A stretch of DNA of 64,000 nucleotides from Allodiplogaster sudhausi. Its lineage: Eukaryota > Nematoda > Chromadorea > Rhabditida > Diplogasteridae. Positions 36,350-48,811 of the stretch are shown in pieces. The stretch covers positions 62,001 to 126,000 of the forward strand of contig CALZFC010000035.1 in NCBI GenBank assembly GCA_945643635.1. The letters are read 5' to 3'. The translations under genes and the position numbers were made by a program. Below the pieces are notes generated by a model, which was given only the letters and a program-made list of their open reading frames with translations, searched no databases and had not been told where the DNA came from. Positions within the stretch are counted from its first letter, which is position 1; the number at the start of each line of letters is the position of its first letter.

Positions 36350-36769
36350 TAGACGGGAGATGGAGCCCTGAGAAGCTGCCGAGAGACTCGGAGAAGCCAA
36401 CCAAACACCGGACGGATAGTTGAGCGAAGTGAGTGGGAAGAAAAGTTTGTGTTCAAAAGTATGCAGATGTTTGCGTTCTTATTTCAAATTTAGGAATTCG
36501 TATTCAGGAAGCCAGTAAAGGGTAAACAGATTTTCCTGATACGAATATAATCACTTTTTATGCAATTTTAATTGATATGCATATTTCATATTTCTCAGTT
36601 TCACTTTGCCGCTCTTCCTTTAGAAGGATGCAACATACTCTGTCATTCGTGAAGTTTCCAACGCTTGGCGCATCGCTGATTCAGAAGCCGCTAGCATTTC
36701 TCTTCGAGACCGACGTAAAAGCCGCCTAGACGTTTACGCCATTACAGTTGTCGTCCTGTCAAAAGAGTG

Positions 36770-36993
36770 AGCTGTTCCGTTGCTGTCATATTTTCTTATG
36801 CTTCGATTGTAAACTCTGCCTTGTTTCTAATTTAAGAATCGCTCATTGAGTTTGAGAGTCCGAGGACGACGATCGGCTATTTGCAGCACAAGTGCGATCG
36901 GACAAAGAAGATCTTTCGGCAAAGCGATGTCTGAGGAGTCCACTTATTTATATTATAAAGTACTATGCAGGGAAAAGCATGACGATTTCATCT

Positions 36994-37024
<31 letters not shown>

Positions 37025-37175
37025 TACAATTGAGTTTCATGCTCCTTTAAGATTCGCCTCCCCACCGGCCTGACAGAATGCACTGCCACTGCGAAGCACG
37101 CAGCCACTCTTGCACCTCATCGCCGTTTCTACACTCTGCTCTCCATCACCATCCTTGAGTCCAGAGCCTAGAGAT
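36770..37175 (+). pseudogene. Inverted exon-pair copy of the 37.8-40.8 kb family
   Basis: Forward strand: ESPRTTIGYLQHKCDRTKK (36855-36930, with a GTCTGA donor) and IRLPTGLTECTATAKHAATL followed by RRFYTLLSITILES and a stop (37040-37170), separated by a (TA)-containing intron. The segment is the inverted counterpart of 27.37-26.95 kb, including flanking non-coding bases around 36771-36840. Confidence 0.55.
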
Positions 37176-37786
37176 ACTACTTTGCTTTTATTCTTTCCAT
37201 TTCTCACTTTTTTTTCTTCAGTCTTATCAATTGTGATTTATTTAATGCGTGATATCATATATAATCTTATAAGACCTGTAAGCAAAACTTCAACCATTAC
37301 TGGTGAATAGCAGGACACAAGTTTGACAGTCGAATATTTGTTTGAATTATTAATTAAATTAGGTCAAACTGAATGAATGTCTCTCTCTCTCTTTCTCTCT
37401 CTCTTTCAATCTCTCTATTTCTCTCATTATTAGTATCGTTCGACCTCTCCTTAATCTATTTATTTCTTATCAATTAAACAAAATTAAAAATTCAATCCAC
37501 TTCAAACACATTTCGTTGGAAATTGTTTCACAAATATGAGATCGTTTTCGTCTTTTGCAAACGCTTCGAAAACTCTAAAACCTACTTCATTTAATCTGGC
37601 TATTTTTCATCGACAAGATAGTCACAGTAATATACATATAGAAGGAAGTGCACTAAAATAAAATAGAGCAACAACATATATGTATGTATGTATATACAAA
37701 AAAGGAAAAAAGTGATCGTAACTACTTGATAGCATTTAAAATGCAACTGTTGTCGTCGAATTTGAGCATCGAAAAAAGCTGTGTAT

Positions 37787-39053
37787 CTAGACTTCGCTTG
37801 GACGGCTTGTCTTCAAGTCCAGCTCGCACTTCTGTCTGCCAGAGTAGTTTGGAGGGGCGCACGTCTGCTTGGGGATCTGAAAGATGCCTGACTTGTCACT
37901 TTGAATGAATGCAGAAGATTAGGGCTGCTAGATAAAAGAGAAATTGTAGATGACTGCATCCTAATAAGGAGATACAAGGAGAAAGACTGCTTCATAGCTA
38001 GCTTACAGAAAGTGTGCCGTGGTGGACGTGGAGGTGGAGCATCTCGCGATCATTGCGCGAGCCACGGCGGCGGCGGTGGACTACGCGCTCGAAGCGGAGG
38101 ACTGTTGTTCGTCGCAGACTTTTGAATGAGAGAGAGAGAGAGGAGAGAGAAACGGGAGAGAGACATTAAGAGAGAAAATGAGAGAGGCAGAGACGACAGA
38201 GAGTGAATGTAAAATGTCGAGCCTTCGTGCAGTCATTGATGATGCAGATGACGAGGATGTTTCCGGCGATAAAGAAAGCGATAAAGCCAATAATCATGAT
38301 GCCAATGACCTAAATATCAGTTATAAGAAATCGAAAAATAATAATAAAAGATTAAACTTTTTAGCTCACACTCAATAGTGAAGAAGATTATTTCAAAAAC
38401 ATTTTATTTAACAAAAATTAGTAAGAAATCATAAAAGACAGAAAAGAGTAGACGCACATCTGAACTGAACGAGTTGGAATCCATTTAACGACGTCTTCTT
38501 CTGCTAGAATGACACAATTTGGACCACTGAAAAAACATTCAAATCGCTCATCTTACTGTACTAAACGAGAATGCCAAATTGAGAGAAGAATGAATGTTGA
38601 AGAGAAGGGAGAATGAGAGATGAAGAAAGAGAGAAAGAGTGAGCGAGAAAGTGTGAGAGAGAGACGAAACATTACGAGAATAGAAAGTAGCAATGAATGG
38701 ACAGTGGCAACAGAATGAGAGGAAGAAAAGGTACTGTCCGGCTGATAATGCAGAAACCGCCGCAACTTCTCCAGATGCTGTGGCTATTGTATTTAAACTT
38801 AGCCTTGCCTTTAGCTCATTGCCCTGTCCCTCACCCTCCCTTCCTACACTCTATTGCTATCTCTCTCTCACTCTCCGCATCTCTCCTTTTCCTATCTCGT
38901 TTCCCACCCCCCTCCCTTGCATGATTCTGCTACTCCTTTTTGTGCCTCTGATCCATCTGCTATGACACCATAGTAAATGAGGAAAGAAAGGAGCAAAGAA
39001 AAATCTTCCTCTTCACAGAGAAAGAGATTGGGAGTGTAGAAAATGTAGCAGAA

Positions 39054-39094
<41 letters not shown>

Positions 39095-40830
39095 GAGAGT
39101 GATGGACAGAGCTTGAGAGCATATGAGAGTTGAGAAACTGGTATGAAAATCAAATGCTTCTTCTTTCAAAAATACATCCGATCATGATGTAAGGTATGTA
39201 TAATAAATGTAATTTCAGTACGGTAATCTTTATTTACATTGAATGCGATGTAACTATCACGCATATTTTTTTAATCGAAATCGCTAACTGTACTCGCATA
39301 TTCAAAGAAGAAGTGCATAACAAAATTAATGTAACAAACAAAAATCGAAAAAATGAAGCAAAAAAATTGATAACAATTACTGATGATCGCGTTGATAATA
39401 TTTTATGAATAAAGTAACAACGAATTTGGATTACTTGTTCCCTGCATCTCTATGTGTGTATAATACATATGTATGTACAAAGATACTAGAAAGAAATCTC
39501 AAATCATTTGCATATTTGGATGTTAGCGATATACTCATTTTAAAATGGAGTTAATATTTACCGATGAAAATAGCTAAGGAGAGACTGTTTGAAAAAGGGA
39601 GAGATGGAATGAGTAAAAGCAAACTGTCTCTGGGCTCAGCTAGTACTTTTCCCTAATAAGAAGTGCCCGGAGGAGTGTTGCCTCCTTCTTGATAAGTGGA
39701 ACGTCGGAATCTGATTCAGGGATGGTGATGGAGAGCGGAGTGTAGAGACGGCGAGGGGGTGCAAGAGAGTCCGTGGAAGCTGCAGCCAGTCCGGTGGGCA
39801 GGCAAATCTTTAAAGAAGCGCGAATCTCAACCCAAATTAATTTCGTTTCAATTTTCCTGACCACATCGTCTCTCGAAATGACGTGCTCTCTCGCATTTTG
39901 TTTCAGGCAAAATGGAGCGAATTCAAAACGTAGTTTTTTTTTATTAATTTAAGAGAGATTGGCGAGGCGATACAAAGAAAAGATACGCACCATCGCCTCC
40001 TTGTTCTTGGCATGGTGATGATGAGGAATGCGAGCGACGGCTGTCGAATGACGATGAGAGTGGCGGTGGTGATGATGGTGGTGGTGGCTGCCGTGCCTAC
40101 GGCGCCTGCCGCGGCCGTGGCTTCGACCGCGTCCGCCAGCCGCGACGCTTGCCGCGACGCGTCGCTCAACATGACAATATAATGACACGCATATGTGTGT
40201 ACATCCATACATACATATATTTTCCAGTTGATTTGTTCCATAGGAATTTATTTGCTTTGAAGCGTCGCAAATAAATGATTAGAGAAATATCTAATTGTTT
40301 AGCTACTCAAATGACTAAATAGAAAGATAACTGATTGTTTAGATACTAACCGCCCTCCAAAAGCGCCTGCAGCTGTGGTACGCACAGTCGATGCAGAGCA
40401 CGAGCGCGAAGGAGACGACCACCAGGCACGCCAGAATCGCCATGTTCAGCGTGAGTGTCAGCTAAAGGAGGGCTTCTTGAAAACTACCGTAATCCTCAGA
40501 AAAAGGCCACGCGGGACGAGAGACGCAGACAGCTTAGTAAGGTAGATTTTAATCTATGTAAATGGATAGCCTCTTTAAGCAATTTTTATTGTCAACGATA
40601 GTTTCAAGAGTATAATTCAGGTCACATTTTTTTTAATTCAGGGAATGAGAAAATTGAAAAATATTAATGCTAGTATAAATTATTTAATGAAATGTACTAG
40701 GTCGCCATCGAACTTGGAGGGAACCACTGCGATCTCAGCCATCGAGAGAAGAGTGTGCCGCCTCGGTGGTGGTCCTGTCGGCTGTAAAGTATGTAAATTG
40801 GACTGACAACAGGATATCTATAAGCACCAT
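37787..40830 (-). CDS. Membrane protein with His-rich segment, two hydrophobic helices, unknown family
   Basis: Putative exons in sense order. From ATG at 40830: a signal-anchor-like start (MVLIDILLSVQFTYFTADRT). About 40465-40350: membrane helix and basic border (MAILACLVVVSFALVLCIDC, then AYHSCRRFWR). 40160-39990: a His-rich exon (SHHHHHHHRHSHRHS) ending at GTGCGT. 39815-39650: ICLPTGLAAASTDSLAPPRR with PLSITIPESDSDVP. 38310-38225: second helix (IIGFIAFFIAGNILVICII). 38130-38005: LRFERVVHRRRRGSRND and LHVHHGTLSV. Last exon 37880-37787: QTCAPPNYSGRQKCE, ending TSRPSEV. Homologous fragments at 23.2, 26.2-27.3 and 36.8 kb support the later exons as real units. Exon joins upstream of 39.9 kb are not phase-proved, and the His-rich exon is also open in another frame. 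The His cluster could bind metal, but this is conjecture. Confidence 0.45.
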
Positions 40831-41048
40831 AATAATAGCGAGTGCACGACAGAGCGATAAGAGTTCGAGAAATAGAACAGGGCGGATTATTTATCTCGCT
40901 TCTCTCGTGATCATATCTTTCCGGAGACATCTTGCCTACTTTTTTTTCGATCGGCTGATTCGTCACCCCTGTCGCTAACTCTCTCTCTATCTCTCTCTCT
41001 CTTCCATTCTCTCTTTCTCTCTTTCTTCCACTCCCTCTGTCGCTCTTC

Positions 41049-41082
<34 letters not shown>

Positions 41083-41885
41083 CACCTCCACTCCCTCTCA
41101 CTCTCTTCGTTTTTCAATATCTCTCTGCCCCTCCTCTTTCTCTCAATATCTTTCTTTCTCCAGTTTTATATAGAAAGCATAAATACATGATATTTCATAT
41201 TTGAACAGAAATTCTGCTATGACAATGAGTTCAAAATCGAGGAAGATAAGAAGAGTTCAAGCAACGACCGCTCACTGAACTGACGCAACTTCTCATGGCA
41301 TCTCGCCTACTTTTCTTTCATTGGCTTTTTTATACATCTCTCTCACTTCCTCTTCCTTTCTCTCTTCAATCTCTTAGACTCGCTAGCTGTCTTGCTCTCT
41401 ACTACTCACACACACTCTCTCGCTCTCCCACTCTCTCCCTCCCTTCTTTCGTTCTTCCCTGATCAATCCGACCATAGCATGTATTCATGGTCAGCAAGGA
41501 AAGGAAGGGAGGGAAAAAGGAGAAGCGGAAGAAAGGATCGAGTAAGAAGGAAGGAAGAGTGGCCGCTGCGAGGCATTGAAAATGCCACCAATGCGATTTC
41601 TCTTATCCATTCACCCCCCCCCCCCCATATTCCCCCTCTCCTCCGTTTTCTTTTACTCCTCTTCACTCAGTTCTCCCTGCACCCGCTTCACACTTTCTCC
41701 ACATCTTCCTGTCTCTCTCTATTCTTTAACATAAATGATCACAACTTTATGTACCACAAAATAACAAAACACAACAACGCAAGACCAGAGTAAACATGCA
41801 TACAAACATATGTTTATGTAAAAAGTAAAAGGTGTAAAGCGAACTCAACAGTGGAACACAAAATGTCTTCTAAAGCAGAATATTC

Positions 41886-42708
41886 TTAGATGGTATCGAT
41901 GCCCAGCTCGCCCGCCACTGGCTGCGACTCGTCCGCCTCTGCATGTGCGGTACATTCTATTAGGAATCGTTAGCTCAATAATCGTTCTCTTATTTAAAGC
42001 GCATTTTTTCCTTCCAAACTATAAAGTTCTTTTTTTTACATCGTTCTCATATGTTAGAAATCAGTGAAAGATAGATACCAAGAGGATCGAAAAGATTTAG
42101 GATGGGAGATACATATTGTATAGTCAAGCTGACTTTCTTGCAGTACCAAAAGTAGAAGAGAACGAAAGCAGCGATGAAGAAGATTGTCCACGTACAGACC
42201 AGAATGTCAAAGAGAACACCTTCGATGCACTGAAAATTAACATAAATCTGCCATGTACCAACGTATATTCATACATATGTATGTATGTATATTTTTTTAG
42301 CTTTGAAGAAAATAATTATATTGAGTGATTCTATTGGAGTTCATACATCGATTTTAGTCAATATTCAAAGAGGCGAAATATATTTAAAAAAAATTTTAAT
42401 ACCAATTTGTCCATGGTCACGACCTCCGCATGATTCACGCTGTTCGTCTTCATCCTGCAGCAATACATTGATTAACTACAGAAGAAAAGAAAGCAGAAAG
42501 ATTATCATAATGATAACCAGGCTAGAATTGAGATGTTGAGTGAAATTTTTAGAGCGCTTGAGAGAGAGAGTGAGAGAGAGATAGAGAGATAGAAAGAGAC
42601 AGAGACAGACCGAGAGAGAGAGAGACAGAGAGAGAAAGAGATAGAGTAAGAACAATAAAGTGTGAGATGTTGCGCTTTCGAACGCAGCAACATTAGGAGC
42701 AGCATCAT
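41886..42708 (-). CDS. Small membrane protein of the GA-repeat cluster, copy Z
   Basis: The start ATG at 42708 gives a short signal-like peptide (MMLLLMLLRSKAQ). Further exons: about 42455-42408 (DEDEQRESCGGRDHGQ), 42230-42115 with one membrane helix (LVCTWTIFFIAAFVLFYFWY, then CK) and a last exon near 41960-41886 (ECTAHAEADESQPVAGELGI, TAA at 41886-41888). The helix exon has the same shape as those of copies Y and X (acidic or polar lead, helix, Cys-Lys at the inner edge). No family recognised. GA tracts at 42560-42660 and CT tracts at 42770-43080 surround the first exon. Confidence 0.4.
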
Positions 42709-43040
42709 TCCCTCTTCGGCTTGACATGTGTCATCAGAGGTCTCCTTGCCGTTCCCCTCCCTCTTGCTCTCCCTCTCCCAATCCTTCTATCTTCTCTCTC
42801 TCTCTCTATTTCTGATCAATGTTCCCTTCCTTCTTCCCATCAAGGAAGAAAAGGCCTTATGGTTTGTCCACAGATCCTTATGCCGGGGGAATAGAGATAT
42901 AGCCATAGTTTACTTTGATCTCAATGCTAACTATCTCCCATCGTCCACCATCATCATCTTATATCTATGTTCACATCTTTTATGCTCTCTGTTTCAATCC
43001 ATTGCCACTCTCCTATTCAAATGTTCTCTTTTGTTTCCTA

Positions 43041-43084
<44 letters not shown>

Positions 43085-43090
43085 TTTAGC
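42560..43090. repeat. Opposed (GA)n and (CT)n tracts around the first exon of copy Z
   Basis: Purine tract 42560-42660, then exon sequence near 42670-42730, then pyrimidine tracts at 42795-42815 and 43045-43085 on the same strand. The two can pair in RNA or form hairpins in DNA. Confidence 0.85.
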
Positions 43091-43472
43091 TCTCTACATA
43101 TTGGTCTCTATGTAGCTCACTCTTTGTCTCTCTTCCTCTAACATTGAAAGTTGTTCGACCCCATTCTTCCGTCTGTGCGCATTTTTTATTCGAGGAATTC
43201 ACGTAAACACTTTGTATCTATTACCTCTTTAAAAGCAAGAAAACGCTATTTACAGAAGCTACTAAAAGTGTGCAAAAAGAGTGCAGATATACGGTGAGAA
43301 TCTGCGATGAGATACAATCAGCGGATGGCAGTCGGAATCGGTTGAATGACACTAACGGATACTAAAAAAAAGCAAAGCTATAAATGGTTTGGCTGTTCTG
43401 GCTGAACTAGAGAGATCTGGAGATGAGGGCTATAGTACTCTGGCTTCAGCCCGGGGGGACATGAAGGATTCT

Positions 43473-43863
43473 CTAGACGAAGCAGAAGGGATCAGCAGGC
43501 GCGGATGTCTGAAGAAGTAACAGATAGAAAAGATAAAGGTGATGAAAAAATAGAAAGAGAGAGAGAGAGAGAGAGAATGAGAGAGACAGGAAGAGAGAAA
43601 GGGGGAGAGAGAGATGGGGAGAGTTAGAGAGAGAGATGCGTAGAGTAAGAAAGAGAGTGAGAGAGAAAGAGAGAGTGAAAGAGAGAGAGAGAGAACAATA
43701 AATACATATCAAGCTTTCCCTACTGACTAACATAAACCATTTCCGCTGTTCTTCTAGGCTCGAGGACTACGCGAACACGTAGAGGCTCGTCAATCGGGCG
43801 GAAGCGGGCAGGCTGAAAATGAGGGAATGAGAGAACCCTGATAAGCCTGCAAGAGAAAAAGAA

Positions 43864-43897
<34 letters not shown>

Positions 43898-44121
43898 GAA
43901 CAAGGGGAGCGAGGGGATGGGAGAAAGAGCGAAAGAGGGGAAAGAGGGAGAGAGAGGGAGAGAAAGGGAGAAAGAGAAAGTGAGACAGAGAGAGAGGAAC
44001 AAGGGGAGCGAGGGGATGGGAGAAAGAGCGAAAGAGGGGAAAGAGGGAGAGAGAGGGAGAGAAAGGGAGAAAGAGAAAGTGAGACAGAAATATATAGAGA
44101 GAGAAATGAGAGAGACAGAGT

Positions 44122-44162
<41 letters not shown>

Positions 44163-44329
44163 AATAAATACATATCAAGCTTTCCCTACTGACTAACATA
44201 AACCATTTCCGCTGTTCTTCTAGGCTCGAGGACTACGCGAACACGTAGAGGCTCGTCAATCGGGCGGAAGCGGGCAGGCTGAAAATGAGGGAATGAGAGA
44301 ACCCTGATGAGCCTGCAAGAGAAACAGAA

Positions 44330-44374
<45 letters not shown>

Positions 44375-45920
44375 CAAGGGGAGCGAGGGGATGGGAGGAA
44401 GAGCGAAAGAGAGAAAGAGAGGGATGGAAAGAGCGAGAGCGGAACGAAGGGAGAGAGAGAGGGAGAGAGTGAGAGAGAGAAAGAGAGAGAGCGCGAGTAA
44501 AAGGGATATTGTATAAAATGAACTTGTATACACTTTCCGAGTTCAATTATTAATCTGTTCTTTTTAGCCGCCTTGTAGCAGCATGCGAAGTAGCATATGA
44601 ACGCGAATTCGACGGCCACCACGACGAAGATGAGGACGAGCTCAACCGCCTCAGCTGGAGTCTCCTGAAATGGCGGCGACCATAGAAAAGAGAGCGAGAG
44701 AGAGAGAGAGATAAAGATGTGAGAGAGCGACAGAGAAGGACAGAGAGAGAGAGAGAGAGAGTGAGATAGGGAGAGATAGAGCGAGAGAGTGAGCGATATA
44801 GAAAGAAAGAATGAAGGAGCGAGAGAAATGGGAGGGTAAAGGTGATTTTTGTTTAAGTAAATTAATTTAATTAGTTCTATTTATGCGACTTAGCCTACCT
44901 TGTAGCAGCATGTAAAGTAGTAGGGGAACACGAATGCGACGAACATCACGACGCAGAGGAGGACGAGCTCAGCCGTCTCAGCTATGGTGTCCTGAATTGA
45001 GGGCTGCTATAGATAGAAAGGGAGAGAGAGAGAGACATAGAGAGATGAGGGATGAGACAGAGAGAGAGATGAGAGAAGAGAAAGAGAGAGAGAGAGAAAG
45101 AGAGAAGCGAAAAAGGGTGGAAAAAGAGAGAAGAGACAGAGAGAGAGAGGGAGAGAGAGAGAGAGCGAAGCCATTTAATACACTACCGTATTTGTTCAAT
45201 GAATTTACATTTCCAGCGCTGCATAACAGAGATAATCAAGAATAACCGGCAGGCGGATAACAGGCAGCGACGGGTTGCGCATTGAGTTTTCAAGTGAGTA
45301 ATTTTCTGCCCCAATTCACTTCTCCTTTGAAACTCCCAAGCTAGATAAGCTAACGGCGGCAGTAATGCTACCGCGCACGCATTGCCTGGCGAGGGATGGA
45401 GAGAGAGAAGGAGAGAGAGAGAGAGAGAGTGAGTGAGAGAGAGAAAAGAGAGAGAAAGGGAGAGAGAGAAAGGGAGAGAGAGAGTGAGAGAAAGAGAAAA
45501 GAGAGAAAAAGGAAGAAAAAGAGTAGGAGAGAGAGAGGCAGGAAGCAAGACAGCGGGCCAGAAGGATGTGTGGGTACGGTTAGGAAAGTGCGAGGGAGAT
45601 CGTGAGAGAAGACGAATGATTTGTTGATGCTCATTCACATGATCAGCAGCTGCGTAGGGATCTCGTGGTAAATCGCTGCCATGACCAATATCAATGAATA
45701 CATGCAAGCGATCTCTCTCTCTCTCAGCCTCTTTTTCTCTCTCTCTCTCTCTCTTGTTACCCCTGTTTCTCTTCCTCTCTCTCTCTGTCTCTCCCTCTCT
45801 CGTTTACTCTCCCTCTCGTTCTGTCTCCCTCTCTTTCGCTCTCTCTCTCCCTCTCTCTCATGGTCAGTCTCTCATTTGCTCTCCTTCTCGCTTTATCCCT
45901 CTCTCTCTTTCTCCCTCTCA

Positions 45921-45964
<44 letters not shown>

Positions 45965-46073
45965 GTAGCACATGTCTGCTATCGCGTCCTTCTGCAACAC
46001 GCAGTTCGCATACAAAGAGAGCAAGTAAGATCACATTGGAAGGACATCTGGCAAAAACCACATATAATTTCAT
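43473..46073 (-). CDS. Small membrane protein of the GA-repeat cluster, copy Y (exons duplicated)
   Basis: From ATG at 46073: MKLYVVFARCPSNVILLALF, a signal peptide, then VCELRVAEGRDS. Exon near 45710-45560 (DRLHVFIDIGHGSDL), 45390-45280 (PPLAYLAWEFQRRSELGQK), 44995-44895 with the helix (ETAELVLLCVVMFVAFVFPY, then YFTCCYK, GTAGGC donor). A second helix exon lies at 44665-44570 (AVELVLIFVVVAVEFAFICY, then FACCYK) without a GT donor. A basic tail exon (PARFRPIDEPLRVRVVLEPR, donor after AEM) occurs twice, at 44284-44205 and 43818-43739. The last exon is 43507-43473 (TSAPADPFCFV). Type I topology with one helix per product is likely. The two helix exons and two tail exons could be mutually exclusive alternatives or duplication debris. 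Exon joins are partly inferred from copy X. Confidence 0.42.
43693..44490 (+). repeat. 466 bp tandem duplication carrying a tail exon, with a nested 99 bp duplication
   Basis: AAGCTTTCCC...CTGAAAATGAGGG at 43711 recurs at 44177, almost unchanged, together with the following GA-rich intron. Within it, the block starting GAGGAACAAGGGGAGCG is tandemly repeated at 43895 and 43994 and appears again at about 44370. Confidence 0.92.
45000..45965. repeat. GA tracts (45000-45170, 45400-45540) facing a CT tract (45711-45962)
   Basis: The purine blocks and the pyrimidine block are on the same strand and flank the copy Y exon at about 45560-45710. The tail of the CT tract is (CT) of about 20 units. Confidence 0.95.
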
Positions 46074-46447
46074 CCCTCACAACCGATCGCAACAACACTT
46101 CATCAAAGAAATTGAAAGAAGGATTAAAAAATATATAAAATTCTCTCTATCTCTATCGTGTTTGACGAGTTCGCGAAATTTATCTTTGGCATTCTTTGTC
46201 TTTTACAGCAACCTAATAAGTAGTTTATCCTTAGTATTTGGCCAGTAATTTCGTTAATACATTAACTAGCACCGTGTGGCTAAACGTTCATCTGATTGTG
46301 CGTGAAATTCATTTTGGCTCGTAAGGAGATCCTTCTCACGTATCCATTCGAAGCTCATCGTCATTCTTTCATGGCTGGTGCGCTATGATGATTTACATGA
46401 ACATAATTCCTATTCTGGCGTCAGCGCGGGCGGACATGAAAGATTCT

Positions 46448-46895
46448 CTAGACGAAGCAGAACGGATCAGCAGGCGCGGATGTATTCGTGGTCTGAAGAA
46501 GAAAGGGATGTGAAATAGAAATAGAGAGAGAGTGAGATAGAGAAAGAGAAAGAGAGACACAAAGACAGAGAGATGGGGAGAGGGAGTGAGAGAGAACGAG
46601 AGTGAGACAAGCGAGAGAGAAAGAGAGACAGAGAGAGAAAAGAGAGAGTGAAAAAGACAGAGAGATAGAGATAGAGACAGGAAGAGAGAGAAAGTTAAAA
46701 AGAGAGAGAAAGAGAGAGAGAGAGTGAGAAAGAGAGCGAGCAAGGGAGTGAGAAAAGAGAGAGAGAGAAAAAAAAGAGAGAGAAAAGGGAGAGAGACAAC
46801 CTTTCCCTGCTTACTATACCATTTCCGCTGTTCTTCTTGGCTTGAGGACGACGCGAACACGATGAGGCTCGCTGAAAATGAGGGAATTAGAGTAT

Positions 46896-46939
<44 letters not shown>

Positions 46940-48149
46940 GAGAGAGAGAGGGAGAGAGAGAGAGTGAGAGAGAGCAAGAAGGAGCGAGAGAGAAGGGAAG
47001 AGAGATAGCCTGACATAGTAAAGGATTTTTTGTCAGAATTTAATTATATTAACTTCACAATTAATTATTAATCTGTTCTGTTTAGCCGGCCTTGTAACAG
47101 CATGTAAAGTAGTAGAGGAATACGAATCCGACAGCCACCACGACGCAGAGGAGGACGAGCTCAGCCGTCTCAGCTATGGTGTCCTGAATTGAGGGCTGCT
47201 ATAGATAGAGAAAGAAATGAGAGAAACAGAAGAGAGAAGAAGAAGAGAGAGACGAGATATCGAGAGAATAGACAGAGGCAGAGAGAGAGAGAGATAGTGA
47301 AAGGGAGAGAGAGAGCACGAAGCTATGGAATACACTACCGTATTTTTTTCAATGAATTTACAGACATTTCCAGCACTACATATCAGAGATAAACAAAAAT
47401 ATCCGGCAGGCGGATAACAGGCAGCGACGGATAGCGCACCAATCAAGTTTTCACTGATTTTATTTTTATTTTTTTTTAGAACATATTTTCGCAAGTGTCT
47501 ACATTTGCTTAAAAAATAAACAACATCATTTACATCGTGGAAATACCTAATATAAGAAAAGAAATTAAAATGAGGAGGCCAGGAAAGGGTTGTTGTACTT
47601 TGCAGCTGCATGGGTCTCATGACCATTTCACAAGTGTCAAGTGAATCATGTTCTGCCCCAATTCGCTTCTCATTTGCCACTCACATGGGTACATATATAG
47701 ATAAGCTGATAGCGGAAGCAACGCTAATAGTGAGAAAGAGACTGAGAGAGAGATAACAAAATGAGAGGTAGAGAGAGAGAGAGAGAGAAGAGAGTTAGAG
47801 GCAGAGGCAGAAAGCAAGACAGCGGGCAATATGAATGAGTGAGCACGGTAAAGAATGCACAAGGAGAGTAAATCGCTGCCATAACCAATATAAAGGAACA
47901 CATTCAAGCGGTCTCTCTCTCTCTTTTCTCTCTTTTCTCTCTGTCTTTCCTTCTCTCTCTGTTTCTCCCTCTCTCGTTTGCTCTCCTTCTCGCTTTCTCT
48001 CTCTCTCTCTCCCACTATTTCAATATCTCCTCTCTGTATGTACCATATGTCTGCTTATCGCGTCCTTCCACAACAGGCACTTTCGGTACAAAGGGAGCAA
48101 GGATGAACAAATTGAAAGGACATCTGGCAGAATCCACATGTAATTTCAT
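46448..48149 (-). CDS. Small membrane protein of the GA-repeat cluster, copy X
   Basis: ATG at 48149: MKLHVDSARCPFNLFILAPF, then VPKVPVVEGRDK, parallel to copy Y. Exon near 47915-47820 (DRLNVFLYIGYGSDL; about 70 bases shorter than in Y). 47735-47640 (LLPLSAYLYMYPCEWQMRSE). 47183-47090 helix (ETAELVLLCVVVAVGFVFLY, then YFTCCYKAG). 46880-46820 tail (EPHRVRVVLKPRRTAEM). Last exon 46497-46448 (TSAPADPFCFV). After CCYK the copy Y donor GTAGGC is GCCGGC here, so this intron may no longer be spliced and the protein may end soon after the helix. One extra base after GRD relative to Y also shifts the frame of exon 1. Expression of an intact product is uncertain. Confidence 0.4.
46510..46995 (+). repeat. 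Long (GA)n-rich intron sequence in copy X
   Basis: Purine-rich repeats at 46515-46795 and 46890-46995, interrupted only by the tail exon at 46820-46880. Confidence 0.95.
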
Positions 48150-48810
48150 CCAACACAACCGATCGCAACAACACCTCATCAAAGAAACTACTGAAGAAAG
48201 AATTAACAAGAATAAACTTTCTATTACCTTCTCAAATTTGTTTCTCAAGCATTAATTACCTCTATCTTAATCGTGTTTTACGAGTTCGAAAAATATATTT
48301 TAGGACTTAATTGACACTTTCTTTGTCTTTTACAGTATTTGGCAGGCAATTTCGTTATCACATCAGTCAGCACTGCGTAGCTAAACTTTCAATTTATTGT
48401 ATTTCGATATTCACGTTGGCTCGTAAGAAGATCCTTCTCACGTCTCCATTCGAAGCCCATCGTCAGTCTTTCATGGTTGGTGCGCTACGATTAGACGTAC
48501 ATATGTATGTATATGTATGTCTAGGATTTTTAGACATTGATTATTGATCAGTATAAATGATGCTACCAATTAGACCAAAATGTACGTCCGTGTTCAGCTT
48601 AAAAGATTTTTCTCTGAAAATATGTTGTTTGAACCTGATGTACATATGTATGTCATGAAATAAGCCTGAAAAATAGCGTAGTGCCATTAATGATCATCGC
48701 AGTTGAGGTATGATGTGATAGTGAGTTATTAAAAGAAAGGGTTAATACAACTCTCGAGAAATGCTAAAGAAGAAGAAGTAGAAAAAAAATTTGACAATAA
48801 TTACGAAAAA
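48150..48810. other. Interval between copy X and the guanylyl cyclase gene
   Basis: No gene supported. The 48311-48500 stretch (CGTAAGAAGATCCTTCTCACG) matches 46320-46390, showing that the upstream flanks of copies X and Y are also duplicated. Confidence 0.4.
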
Positions 48811-48811
48811 T

